Source of the DNA: an uncultured Alphaproteobacteria bacterium
Lineage (GTDB): Bacteria; Pseudomonadota; Alphaproteobacteria; Micropepsales; Micropepsaceae
Length of the DNA: 64,000 bases
Assembly: GCA_903897605.1 (NCBI GenBank)
Contig: CAIUCH010000016.1
Coordinates: 1 to 64,000, forward strand
Direction of reading: 5' to 3'
Made by a program: the position numbers and the translations under genes. The notes beneath the pieces are model-generated. The model saw nothing but the letters and a program-made list of their open reading frames with translations. It did no database searches and was not told where the DNA came from. Positions 8,026 through 15,892 of this stretch are shown in pieces (positions within the stretch are counted from its first letter, which is position 1; each line of letters starts with the position of its first letter).

Positions 8026-8040
8026 TTAACAAGAGCTTAA
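8026..8040 (-). promoter_or_regulatory. Perfect CtrA box (TTAA-N7-TTAA)
   Basis: TTAA at 8026-8029 and 8037-8040 with a 7-base spacer matches the full CtrA recognition sequence. It lies 68-82 bp upstream of the histidine kinase start codon, in the 118-bp gap after pepN. Confidence 0.65.
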
Positions 8041-8076
8041 TCAGGTCTGGCGAGCCGCACGCACAGATCGAGGGGG

Positions 8077-10692
8077 TCAGCCCAGAATCTTGCTGGCCAC
8101 TTCGAACAGATTGGGCGAGAGATTTTTCTGCGCCAGGGTCGCTTCCAATTCGGCCCGCATCAGGGCCTGGCGACCGCTATCGTAGCGCCGCCAGGTCTCG
8201 AATGCGCCCGCCAGACGTGCCGCCACTTGCGGGTTCATCGGATCGAGCGCGCGGATGACTTCGCCCACCAGACGATAGCCCGCGCCGGATTTGTCATGAA
8301 AACGCAGATGATTGGCGCTGAAGGCGCCAATCAGGGCGCGCACCCGGTTGGGATTCTTCATGTCGAAGGCGGGATGCTTCATCAGCGCGCGCACCGCTGT
8401 CACGGTTTCGGGCAAGGGCGCGCCAGCCTGCAGGCTCATCCATTTGTCCAGCACCAGCGGATCATTGCGGAAACGGTCATGGAAATGGGTGAAGTCCCTG
8501 TCGCGCAGCGGACTTTCCATGCGGGTCAGCGCGGACATGCCCGCGATCATGTCGGTCATATTGTCGGCGGTACGGTAATGCGCGTCCGCCAGTCCGGCGG
8601 CCGCCTCATCGTCGGCGGCGGTAAGATAGCGCAGGCAGGCATTGCGCAGCGCGCGGCGGCCCGCCGACTTCGCGTCCGGGCTGAAATCGCCGCTCTCGCT
8701 GTCGCTCGAACCTCGCATATGCTCGTAGAGTTCCGCCAGCTGGGCCCCATGCGCGGCGGCGACCGCGCGAACCAGGGACAGGCGTGCCGCGTGGATGGCA
8801 TCGGGATCGGCCGGACTGCGCAATGCGGCGATTTCGCTTTCGGTCGGCGGCAGCAGCATCTGGGCGGCGAAGGCGGGATCGTCCGCCGCCTTGGCCAATA
8901 CGGGACCCAGTGCCCGGATGTAATCGCCGTTGGCTGTGCCGCCCAGCATGATCTCCGACGCCAGGATCTGGCCCGATTCCCAGCGATTGAAATCATCGCT
9001 GTCGCAGCCCATCAAAATGGCGCGGTCCTTGCTCCCATGCGACGTCTTGAAGAGGACGGGCGCGGAAAAGCCCCGGCCCAGCGACAGAAGCGGCTCCTGC
9101 GCGACATCGACAAAGACGAATTGGTGAAACGCCTCGCGCAGCTCCAATACGCGGGATTCCGGCCCGGTCTGGTTCTCGCCGTCCAGCGTCAGCGGCAGCG
9201 CCGCACCACCCTGGCCCACCAAGCCAACGCGAACGGGAATGTGCATCGGCTTCTTGTCCGGCTGACCTGGCGTCGGCCGCAGCGACTGCGACAAGGTCAA
9301 TGCATAGGTCCGTGCCTGGGCGTCATAAACACCCTTTGCCGCGATCACCGGTGTGCCGGCCTGGCGGTACCAGAGGCGAAACTGAGTGAGGTCGCGGCCG
9401 CAGGCATCCTCGAAGCATTTCACCCAATCTTCCACCGTGGCGGCCTGACCATCATGCCGCGCGAAGTAAAGGTCGGTCGCCTTGCGGTAGCCTTCCGGCC
9501 CCACCAGGGTCTTTAGCATGCCGATGACTTCGGAGCCTTTTTCGTAGACCGTGGCGGTATAGAAATTGTTGATCTCGATATAGCTCTGCGGCTGCACCGG
9601 ATGGGCGAGGGGCCCGGCGTCTTCCTGGAATTGCCGCCCGCGCAAGGCGCGGACTTCCTGGATGCGCTGCACGCCATGGCTGCGCATGTCGCCGGAAAAA
9701 CTCTGGTCGCGGAAGACGGTCAAGCCTTCCTTTAGTGAAAGCTGGAACCAGTCGCGGCAGGTGATGCGGTCGCCGGTCCAATTGTGGAAATATTCATGTG
9801 CCACCACGCCTTCGATGCGGGCATAGTCATCATCGGTGGCGGTCTCGGGCGACGCCAGCAGCACCTTGTCGTTGAAGATGTTGAGGCCTTTGTTTTCCAT
9901 CGCGCCCATGTTGAAGGCCGAAACCGCGACGATCATGAAGATGTCGAGATCATATTCGCGGCCATAGGCTTCTTCGTCCCACTGCATCGCCCGCTTGAGT
10001 GCGCCCATGGCATAAGTCGCGCGCGGCTCATTGCCATGCTCGACATAGATGGCGAGCGCGATCTCACGCCCCGACAGGCTGGTGAAGCGGTCATGGATGG
10101 AACCAAGATCACCCGCGACCAGGGCGAAGAGATAGGACGGCTTGGGGAAGGGATCATGCCATTGCGCGAAATGGCGGCCGCCATCCAGATCCGCCGCGGC
10201 AATCCGGTTGCCGTTGGAAAGCAGCACCGGATATTGCTCTTTTGCGGCCTCCAGCCGGACCGTGAAGATCGAGAGATTGTCCGGCCGGTCGAGGAACCAG
10301 GTGATGCGGCGAAAGCCTTCGGGCTCGCACTGGGTGCAGAATATGCCGCCGGACTGGTAAAGACCTTCCAACGCCGTGTTGGCGGCGGGGGCGAATGTGC
10401 AAACCGTTTCGAGAACAAATTGCCGCGGCACATTTGGAATGGTCAGCGTCTTGTCATCCAGGCGATAGTCCTGTTCCGTCAGCACGCGCCCGTCCAGGGC
10501 GATGGAAACTAGTTTCAGGTCCTCGCCGTGCAGCACCAGCGGGACATCGGAACTCTTGGCGGCGATGCGGAGTTTTGCAGTGACCCGTGTGGCCTGCGGA
10601 TCAAGGGCGAAATCGAGATGAACGGTTTCGATGTGGAAATCGGGCGCCGTGTAGTCGGCAAGATGGATGGCGCGGGGTTCTTCGGTGCGCAT
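8077..10692 (-). CDS. pepN: Aminopeptidase N (M1 zinc metallopeptidase)
   Basis: Removes N-terminal residues from peptides in the cytoplasm. The M1 hallmarks are the substrate-binding GAMEN (NMGAMENKG) and zinc motif HEYFHNWTGDRI, with HExxH at residues 299-303 and the third ligand Glu in LKEGLTVFRD. Start ATG 10692 is chosen because MRTEEPRAIHLADYTAPDF aligns with the usual PepN N-terminus and puts the zinc motif within two residues of its position in E. coli PepN; an in-frame ATG at 10731 would add 13 residues. At 871 residues the length is normal for gamma/alpha-type PepN. The preceding gene on this strand ends 61 bp upstream. Confidence 0.95.
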   Translation of the reverse strand: MRTEEPRAIHLADYTAPDFHIETVHLDFALDPQATRVTAKLRIAAKSSDVPLVLHGEDLKLVSIALDGRVLTEQDYRLDDKTLTIPNVPRQFVLETVCTFAPAANTALEGLYQSGGIFCTQCEPEGFRRITWFLDRPDNLSIFTVRLEAAKEQYPVLLSNGNRIAAADLDGGRHFAQWHDPFPKPSYLFALVAGDLGSIHDRFTSLSGREIALAIYVEHGNEPRATYAMGALKRAMQWDEEAYGREYDLDIFMIVAVSAFNMGAMENKGLNIFNDKVLLASPETATDDDYARIEGVVAHEYFHNWTGDRITCRDWFQLSLKEGLTVFRDQSFSGDMRSHGVQRIQEVRALRGRQFQEDAGPLAHPVQPQSYIEINNFYTATVYEKGSEVIGMLKTLVGPEGYRKATDLYFARHDGQAATVEDWVKCFEDACGRDLTQFRLWYRQAGTPVIAAKGVYDAQARTYALTLSQSLRPTPGQPDKKPMHIPVRVGLVGQGGAALPLTLDGENQTGPESRVLELREAFHQFVFVDVAQEPLLSLGRGFSAPVLFKTSHGSKDRAILMGCDSDDFNRWESGQILASEIMLGGTANGDYIRALGPVLAKAADDPAFAAQMLLPPTESEIAALRSPADPDAIHAARLSLVRAVAAAHGAQLAELYEHMRGSSDSESGDFSPDAKSAGRRALRNACLRYLTAADDEAAAGLADAHYRTADNMTDMIAGMSALTRMESPLRDRDFTHFHDRFRNDPLVLDKWMSLQAGAPLPETVTAVRALMKHPAFDMKNPNRVRALIGAFSANHLRFHDKSGAGYRLVGEVIRALDPMNPQVAARLAGAFETWRRYDSGRQALMRAELEATLAQKNLSPNLFEVASKILG

Positions 10693-10753
10693 TTCAGGTC
10701 CGGGTTGGATGGGCCGCCTGTATAGCCGCATCCCGTTCGCGCTTCACCTGAAA

Positions 10754-12409
10754 TCAGTCGATTCGAAGAATTGTCATGTCCGCATCGTCGCTGACAATGG
10801 CATAGGATTTTTGGTACTGCGCCTGGTTGCCGTCGGTCTTGGTATCCCAGACGAACAGGTCTCCCTGGCGATGGTGCAGCAGGATATATCCCATTCCCGC
10901 CGCCCGCAGCTGGCGGCGCTGTGCGGCAAGATCCCGGACCTCCAGATGATCCGCCAAGCTGACGGTCGATAGCCGGGCGATGACGCCTTGCGCGATTGGC
11001 CGGCCATGGCAGGCTTGCTGCGCCATGTAGAAGTCCTTGTCCCGGTAACCGGACGGCAGATCGAGCACGCCGGCGCCGCGATCCGGATCTTTTGCTAGGG
11101 CCGCCAGCTCCGGCGCGCAGCCCATCGCAGTGGTTTCCAGATGGGCCGGAAAGAAATCGATCAGCATCAATGCCAGAGCAAGCGCCAATCCCGCGATGGT
11201 GGCGCCGGTGCGCTGATGTTTCAGCGCGCTTGCGATGGTGGCAGCCGCGCCGATGCCAAGGAACAGATAGACAAAGACCAGGGCGCGGGAGGGGGTGCGG
11301 ACATTGGCGAAGAAGGGCAGCCTGGTCAGCACAACGTCCGGCATGGGGATGGATGTGATGTGACCGTGCCAGTGCAATGCATCCCCGCTGGCCAGCACGA
11401 TGAAGAAGATCATGCCGCCCAGCGCGTACCACAAAATGCGACGCTCGCCGGCTTGCGCGCGCCAGAAGCCCCAACCCAGCAAGGCAAGATTGACCAACCC
11501 AAGATAGACCGTGTCTTCCCAGGGATTGCCGGTGAAGCTGTCGTAAAGCCCCGCGCTCAACCCGCTCAGCAAATGGGTAGGCGGAAATGCGGTGTAACCG
11601 AGCAGATCGGCGACGAAGATATTGCTGCCGATCTGATAGACCCTGTCGTGCAGGCCGCTCAGCATCATCGGCAGGATCAGGGGTGACAGCAAAAGGGCCG
11701 CACCGCCAAGACATAGCGCCGGCGCCGCCAATCGCCAGCCGCGCGGCCAGCTGTGCTCATGCAGGCGCAGGTACAGAAGATGGAAAGCGAGGAAATAGAA
11801 GCAATAGAAAAAATTATACCAGCAGGACAAGGCGCTCAAGGCATAAAAGGCGATCGCGCCAGCCAGCCAGCGCATACTGCTGCGTTCCATCGCCAGCAAA
11901 TAGCACAGCGCGAAAAAGGGCAGGAACGCGATGCCCGCGACATGGGCGTGATGCATGGCCTGGGTGACGTGCCAGGGATTGAAAGCGAAAATGAAACCGC
12001 CGGCGACCGCGCCGAGCGTGCTGCCGCTCAAGTGCCGGCAAAGATAGAACGCCCCGACCGCCGCCAGCGGAAATGATGCCAGGGTGGTCAGGTTTTGTAG
12101 CAGGACAAGCGATTGCAGTGACGTCCCGAAGATTTTGCTCAGGCTCCACACCGCGAAAATCTGCGGATAGGCGAAAGAATGATAGAGAAGAGAGACACCT
12201 TCAGGCGCGCGGATCAGACGGGTGAAGAAGAAGCCGTCCGGATGCTTTTGCACCGCATACCAGCTGTTCCAGAAATCCTGCAGATTGTCTTCCGGCGGTC
12301 CGATCAGGGCCGACCTCAAATGCGGCAGAATCTGCCAGAAGAACAGCGCGGTCAGCGCCGTGAACGCGGCCAGAAGGACGAGGAATTCAGCGGAGCGCCG
12401 CGCGGTCAT
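10754..12409 (-). CDS. Polytopic membrane protein, GT-C glycosyltransferase-like
   Basis: A 551-residue protein with about eleven hydrophobic segments across residues 8-425 and a soluble C-terminal domain of about 120 residues. Features such as PPEDNLQDFWNSWYA in the first loop and repeated HWHGH/NPWEDT motifs recall membrane GT-C fold glycosyltransferases and YfhO-like proteins that use polyprenyl-phosphate sugars, but no decisive motif is visible. A role in decorating a cell-surface glycan or protein is a guess from topology. It may be co-transcribed with the gene 21 bp upstream on the same strand. Confidence 0.55.
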   Translation of the reverse strand: MTARRSAEFLVLLAAFTALTALFFWQILPHLRSALIGPPEDNLQDFWNSWYAVQKHPDGFFFTRLIRAPEGVSLLYHSFAYPQIFAVWSLSKIFGTSLQSLVLLQNLTTLASFPLAAVGAFYLCRHLSGSTLGAVAGGFIFAFNPWHVTQAMHHAHVAGIAFLPFFALCYLLAMERSSMRWLAGAIAFYALSALSCWYNFFYCFYFLAFHLLYLRLHEHSWPRGWRLAAPALCLGGAALLLSPLILPMMLSGLHDRVYQIGSNIFVADLLGYTAFPPTHLLSGLSAGLYDSFTGNPWEDTVYLGLVNLALLGWGFWRAQAGERRILWYALGGMIFFIVLASGDALHWHGHITSIPMPDVVLTRLPFFANVRTPSRALVFVYLFLGIGAAATIASALKHQRTGATIAGLALALALMLIDFFPAHLETTAMGCAPELAALAKDPDRGAGVLDLPSGYRDKDFYMAQQACHGRPIAQGVIARLSTVSLADHLEVRDLAAQRRQLRAAGMGYILLHHRQGDLFVWDTKTDGNQAQYQKSYAIVSDDADMTILRID

Positions 12410-12430
12410 GGCGTCGGCATTATTCGCGCG

Positions 12431-12961
12431 TCAGCCCTGGCCCTTCACATGGGCAAGGATGTCCTGCGCAGTGTGGGCCAGTTCGACCAGCGTGTTGGGC
12501 ATGTCCTCACCGGACTTGCGCGCCCATTCCACCAATCCATTTGCAAAAGCGGCTAGCTGCGGCGCACTGGCGATCAATCGCGCCTGGGTCTCGACGTGCA
12601 AGGGATTCAAGTCATATTCCGCACCGGGTACGCGCCAGCCGCCCCATTCCGCTTCGCCGGTCATCACCACCGGATAGGTTCCCGGCACCGGATGGCGGGC
12701 GCAATCTTCGGCGGGCTGCCATTTGTTGCGGGCACGGACCACACGCCAGCGCGGTCCATTGCTGAAACCGATATCGGGGAGGGGTTCTTCGCTCTGCAAT
12801 TCCTCCGCCGCGAATTCGCGGCCCAGTCCGACATCGTAATGGACGCGGATCGGCTCATCGAGACCCTTGGCCCAATGCGGCACGACATGCTCGACTAGAG
12901 CCCAGGTGCCGACCGGCCTCACATAGACACGTTGATTCTTGTGGAATTGGGCTTTGGCCAT
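12431..12961 (-). CDS. Conserved hypothetical protein
   Basis: A 176-residue soluble protein with no signal peptide or membrane segment. The N-terminus (KNQRVYVRPVGTWALVEHVVPHW) suggests a small beta-barrel, and the middle is rich in Trp and Pro. The C-terminal 50 residues are helical. I recognise the general pattern from other alphaproteobacteria but know no function. A perfect CtrA box lies 44-58 bp upstream of its start, so cell-cycle control is possible. Confidence 0.6.
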   Translation of the reverse strand: MAKAQFHKNQRVYVRPVGTWALVEHVVPHWAKGLDEPIRVHYDVGLGREFAAEELQSEEPLPDIGFSNGPRWRVVRARNKWQPAEDCARHPVPGTYPVVMTGEAEWGGWRVPGAEYDLNPLHVETQARLIASAPQLAAFANGLVEWARKSGEDMPNTLVELAHTAQDILAHVKGQG

Positions 12962-13004
12962 GCGTCATGGTTCCTGCAGATGCGCGAAAGGTAGGGCAGC
13001 GCTG

Positions 13005-13019
13005 TTAAACGCCGGTTAA
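13005..13019 (-). promoter_or_regulatory. Perfect CtrA box (TTAA-N7-TTAA)
   Basis: TTAA at 13005-13008 and 13016-13019 with spacer ACGCCGG. It lies in the 127-bp gap between the leftward conserved hypothetical gene and the rightward DUF1289 gene; it is closer to the former (44 bp from its start). Confidence 0.6.
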
Positions 13020-13088
13020 GGGCATGTCCGGCCTTTGAGAAAAGCCGCCTTTTTCAGGGCTTTATCATGGATTTTGGGCAGGGTAGAA

Positions 13089-13268
13089 ATGGGCTGGATG
13101 GAAAGCCCCTGCGTCAAAATCTGCACCTATGAGCCCGGGGCCGGGGTGTGCCTGGGCTGTGGCCGCACCTTGGCGGAGATCGCGGGCTGGACCGCCATGA
13201 GCGATGCCGAACGGCGGCGGATCATGGACGAGCTGCCCCGGCGGCTGGCGAAACTCAAACCGGAGTGA
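13089..13268 (+). CDS. DUF1289 small cysteine-rich protein
   Basis: A protein of about 59 residues with the DUF1289 pattern: SPCVKICTYEPGAGVCLGCGRTLAEIAGW, containing four cysteines that probably bind a metal or Fe-S cluster, followed by a short helical tail WTAMSDAERRRIMDELPRRL. The biochemical function is unknown. ATG 13089 is preferred over the longer reading from 13035 because family members begin just before the SPC motif; AGGGTAG lies upstream. Its 3' end overlaps the convergent cobA by 14 bp. Confidence 0.85.
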   Translation: MGWMESPCVKICTYEPGAGVCLGCGRTLAEIAGWTAMSDAERRRIMDELPRRLAKLKPE

Positions 13269-14064
13269 CGGCGGCGGCCCAGGTCAGCCAGTCCAACTGA
13301 TCGCGCAACCGCACATTTTGCCCGATCACGATGATGCAGATGGCAGGGCTCGCTTCGGCAGCAGTGCCCAATTCCTTCAAACGGGTGACGATCACTTGCT
13401 GATCGTGGCGGGTGGCGTTGGCGACGATGGCGGCCGGTTCTTGCGGATCGCGACCTGCCGCGATCAAGGCCTCGGCAATCGCACCGGCCCGTTTTCGCGC
13501 CATGTAGAAAATGAGCGTGGAGGAAGCCTTGGCCAGCGCCTGCCAGTCATGCGGTGGCAATTGTCCGTCGGCGCCGTGACCGGTGAGGAAGGTGACGGAC
13601 GCATTGGTATCGCGATGGGTCAGGGGGATGCCGGCATAGGCCAGGCCGCCGATGCCCGCCGTGATCCCGGGCACGATGCGAAAGGGAATGCCGGCCCGCG
13701 CCAGATCCTGCGCCTCTTCGCCGCCACGGCCGAAAACGAATGGGTCGCCGCCTTTCAGCCGCAGCACGCGATGGCCTTGCCGCGCCAGATCCGCCAGCAG
13801 ATTGGAAATGTCTTCCTGTTTGCAGGACCTGACGCCGGCGCGCTTGCCGGCGAAAATCAGGCCGACGCCCGGCCGCGCCATCCTCAAAAGCGTTTCGTCG
13901 ACCAGGGCGTCATAGAGAATGAAGTCGGCGGCGGCGATCGCATGAAGGGCCAGCATGGTGATCAGGCCGGGATCGCCGGGCCCCGCACCCACCAGCCAGA
14001 CCCAGCCGGCGGTGAACTCGGGCAAGCGCAAGGCGGTAGCGATATCGGCAAAATTCCGGTCCAT
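13255..14064 (-). CDS. cobA: Uroporphyrinogen-III C-methyltransferase
   Basis: Uses SAM to methylate uroporphyrinogen III at C-2 and C-7 to precorrin-2, the entry to siroheme and cobalamin. The SAM-binding signature VWLVGAGPGDPGLITMLA is near residues 22-39, and the second signature RLKGGDPFVFGRGGEE is near 100-115. At 269 residues this is the stand-alone SUMT domain without the CysG dehydrogenase/ferrochelatase half. No other siroheme, nitrite/sulfite reductase or cobalamin gene is adjacent. Start ATG 14064 gives a normal N-terminal lead of about 20 residues. Confidence 0.93.
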   Translation of the reverse strand: MDRNFADIATALRLPEFTAGWVWLVGAGPGDPGLITMLALHAIAAADFILYDALVDETLLRMARPGVGLIFAGKRAGVRSCKQEDISNLLADLARQGHRVLRLKGGDPFVFGRGGEEAQDLARAGIPFRIVPGITAGIGGLAYAGIPLTHRDTNASVTFLTGHGADGQLPPHDWQALAKASSTLIFYMARKRAGAIAEALIAAGRDPQEPAAIVANATRHDQQVIVTRLKELGTAAEASPAICIIVIGQNVRLRDQLDWLTWAAAVTPV

Positions 14065-14090
14065 GTCCGATTATACAAAACCTGCTGGCG

Positions 14091-14111
14091 GAAACATGAT
14101 GTTTCGCGAAA
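14091..14111. promoter_or_regulatory. Overlapping palindromes upstream of cobA
   Basis: GAAACATGATGTTTC (14091-14105) is a perfect dyad and runs into TTTCGCGAAA (14102-14111). They lie 27-47 bp upstream of the cobA start and could be an operator. No known regulator consensus is matched. The rest of the 264-bp gap to the next gene shows nothing else I can support. Confidence 0.3.
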
Positions 14112-14328
14112 CGTAGGGCCCACTTGCCAAGTTACCGGAAGGCGCGATTTACCACATTTAAAAAGGCCGCCATGCCGTCATTTAGGTGTGACACGTTCGA
14201 GATCAACCCGACAGCGTTTCGAGCGCCGGGACAGCAGCCTGGGTCCGTGCGAGCGGGGCAGATGGGGCGCATTAGACATAGCGAAAAACCGCCGCTAAAA
14301 CCCAGCCGCAGCCGCTCACGGACCTTTC

Positions 14329-15825
14329 ATGATCAAGCCCCGTTCGGACCTCAAGCCCAACACCGCCGATTACGAGAATCTGCCGCTGGTGACCGCCAAC
14401 GGCTTTCGCGAATATGACGCGCGCTGGCTGTTCGGCAAGGAGATCAATCTTCTGGGCATCCAGGCGTTGGGCCTGGGCTTGGGCACCTATCTGCATCAGA
14501 TCGGCGTCAAGCCGAAACTCGTCACCGGTCACGATTACCGTTCCTATTCGCTCTCGATCAAGCAGGCACTAACCATCGGCTTGCTGCGCGCCGGTTGCGA
14601 AGTGCATGACATCGGCCTGGCCTTGTCTCCCGTCGCCTATTACGCGCAGTTCGCGCTGGATTGCCCCGCCGTGGCGATGGTCACCGCCAGTCACAATGAG
14701 AATGGCTGGACCGGCGTGAAGATGGGCGCGCAGCGGCCGCTCACCTTCGGGCCCGACGAAATCAACGCCATCAAGAAGATCGTGCTGGAAGGATTGAGCC
14801 AGGAGCGTCCCGGCGGCAGCTATATCGCCGTGCCCGACATGCGCGAAGCCTACCTGCAGGCGGTCACCAAGGGTCACAAGTTGTCACGCCCGATCAAGGT
14901 GATCGCCGCTTGCGGCAACGGCACGGCGGGCGCTTTCGCGCCGGAGGCGCTGCGCCGCATCGGAGCCGAAGTGATCGGGATGGACACGGAGCTCGATTTC
15001 ACTTTTCCGAAATACAATCCCAATCCCGAGGACCTGCATATGCTGCACGCCATGGGCGATGCGGTGAAGGCGCAGGGCGCCGATCTCTGCCTGGGCTTTG
15101 ACGGTGACGGCGATCGTTGCGGCGTGGTCGACGATACCGGCCGCGAGATTTTCGCCGACAAGATTGGCGTGCTGCTGGCCCGCGATCTTTCGGCCCAGCA
15201 TAAACACGCGCAATTCGTGGTGGATGTGAAATCCACTGGCCTTTATCTCACCGATCCGGTGCTGAAGGAGCGCGGCGTCAAGACCGATTACTGGAAGACC
15301 GGCCATTCCTATATCAAACGCCGCACCGCCGAGTTGAAGGCGCTGGCGGGGTTCGAGAAGTCGGGCCATTTCTTCTTCAATCCGCCGATCGGCCATGGCT
15401 ATGACGATGGCATCGTCGCGGGCATCCAGGTGCTGGAAATGCTGGACCGCGCCGGCGGGAAAAAATTGTCGGCGCTGTATGACGGCCTGCCCAAGACTTT
15501 CGGCTCACCCACCATGGCGCCGGAATGTCCGGACGATAGGAAGTACGCGGTGGTCGATGCGCTGGTGAAGGATTTTTCCGATTTGGCCGCCAAGGGCGGA
15601 CTGTTGCTGGGCCAGAAAATCGTTTCGGTCGTCACCGTTAATGGCGTGCGCGTCACCCTCCAGGATGGGACCTGGGGCTTGGTGCGCGCATCTTCCAACA
15701 AACCTTCGCTGGTGGTGGTGGTGGAAAGTCCGGTGTCGGAAGCCAATATGCGCGCCATTTTCGCCGATATCGATGGGCGCTTGTCGAAGTTTCCGGAAGT
15801 GGGCGAATACGACCAGAAGATCTGA
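14329..15825 (+). CDS. Phosphomannomutase/phosphoglucomutase
   Basis: Interconverts hexose 6- and 1-phosphates (mannose and/or glucose), feeding nucleotide-sugar synthesis. The 498-residue protein belongs to the alpha-D-phosphohexomutase family: the phosphoserine loop TASHN is at 119-123 (Ser121), the magnesium-binding DGDGDR at 258-263, the sugar-binding EKSGH near 343-347, and the C-terminal phosphate-binding segment RASSNKPSLVVVVE. The length fits the AlgC/ManB branch. RBS evidence at ATG 14329 is weak, but the conserved N-terminus FREYDARW starts soon after. Known symbols vary (manB, pgm, algC), so none is assigned. Confidence 0.9.
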   Translation: MIKPRSDLKPNTADYENLPLVTANGFREYDARWLFGKEINLLGIQALGLGLGTYLHQIGVKPKLVTGHDYRSYSLSIKQALTIGLLRAGCEVHDIGLALSPVAYYAQFALDCPAVAMVTASHNENGWTGVKMGAQRPLTFGPDEINAIKKIVLEGLSQERPGGSYIAVPDMREAYLQAVTKGHKLSRPIKVIAACGNGTAGAFAPEALRRIGAEVIGMDTELDFTFPKYNPNPEDLHMLHAMGDAVKAQGADLCLGFDGDGDRCGVVDDTGREIFADKIGVLLARDLSAQHKHAQFVVDVKSTGLYLTDPVLKERGVKTDYWKTGHSYIKRRTAELKALAGFEKSGHFFFNPPIGHGYDDGIVAGIQVLEMLDRAGGKKLSALYDGLPKTFGSPTMAPECPDDRKYAVVDALVKDFSDLAAKGGLLLGQKIVSVVTVNGVRVTLQDGTWGLVRASSNKPSLVVVVESPVSEANMRAIFADIDGRLSKFPEVGEYDQKI

Positions 15826-15892
15826 CACGACCGGCTGTTCAGCCCGCCCCTTTGCTTGCTAGGCTTGCCTCGGGAACAAGGCGGGGACGGAC

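Noticed and set aside
10515-11714. 399-codon minus-strand frame
   Set aside because: Out of frame with the membrane-protein and pepN genes it overlaps; Arg/Ser-rich with no motif.
14065-14328. Small gene or RNA in the gap before the phosphohexomutase
   Set aside because: No ORF with a credible start and no stable RNA fold apart from the short palindromes upstream of cobA.
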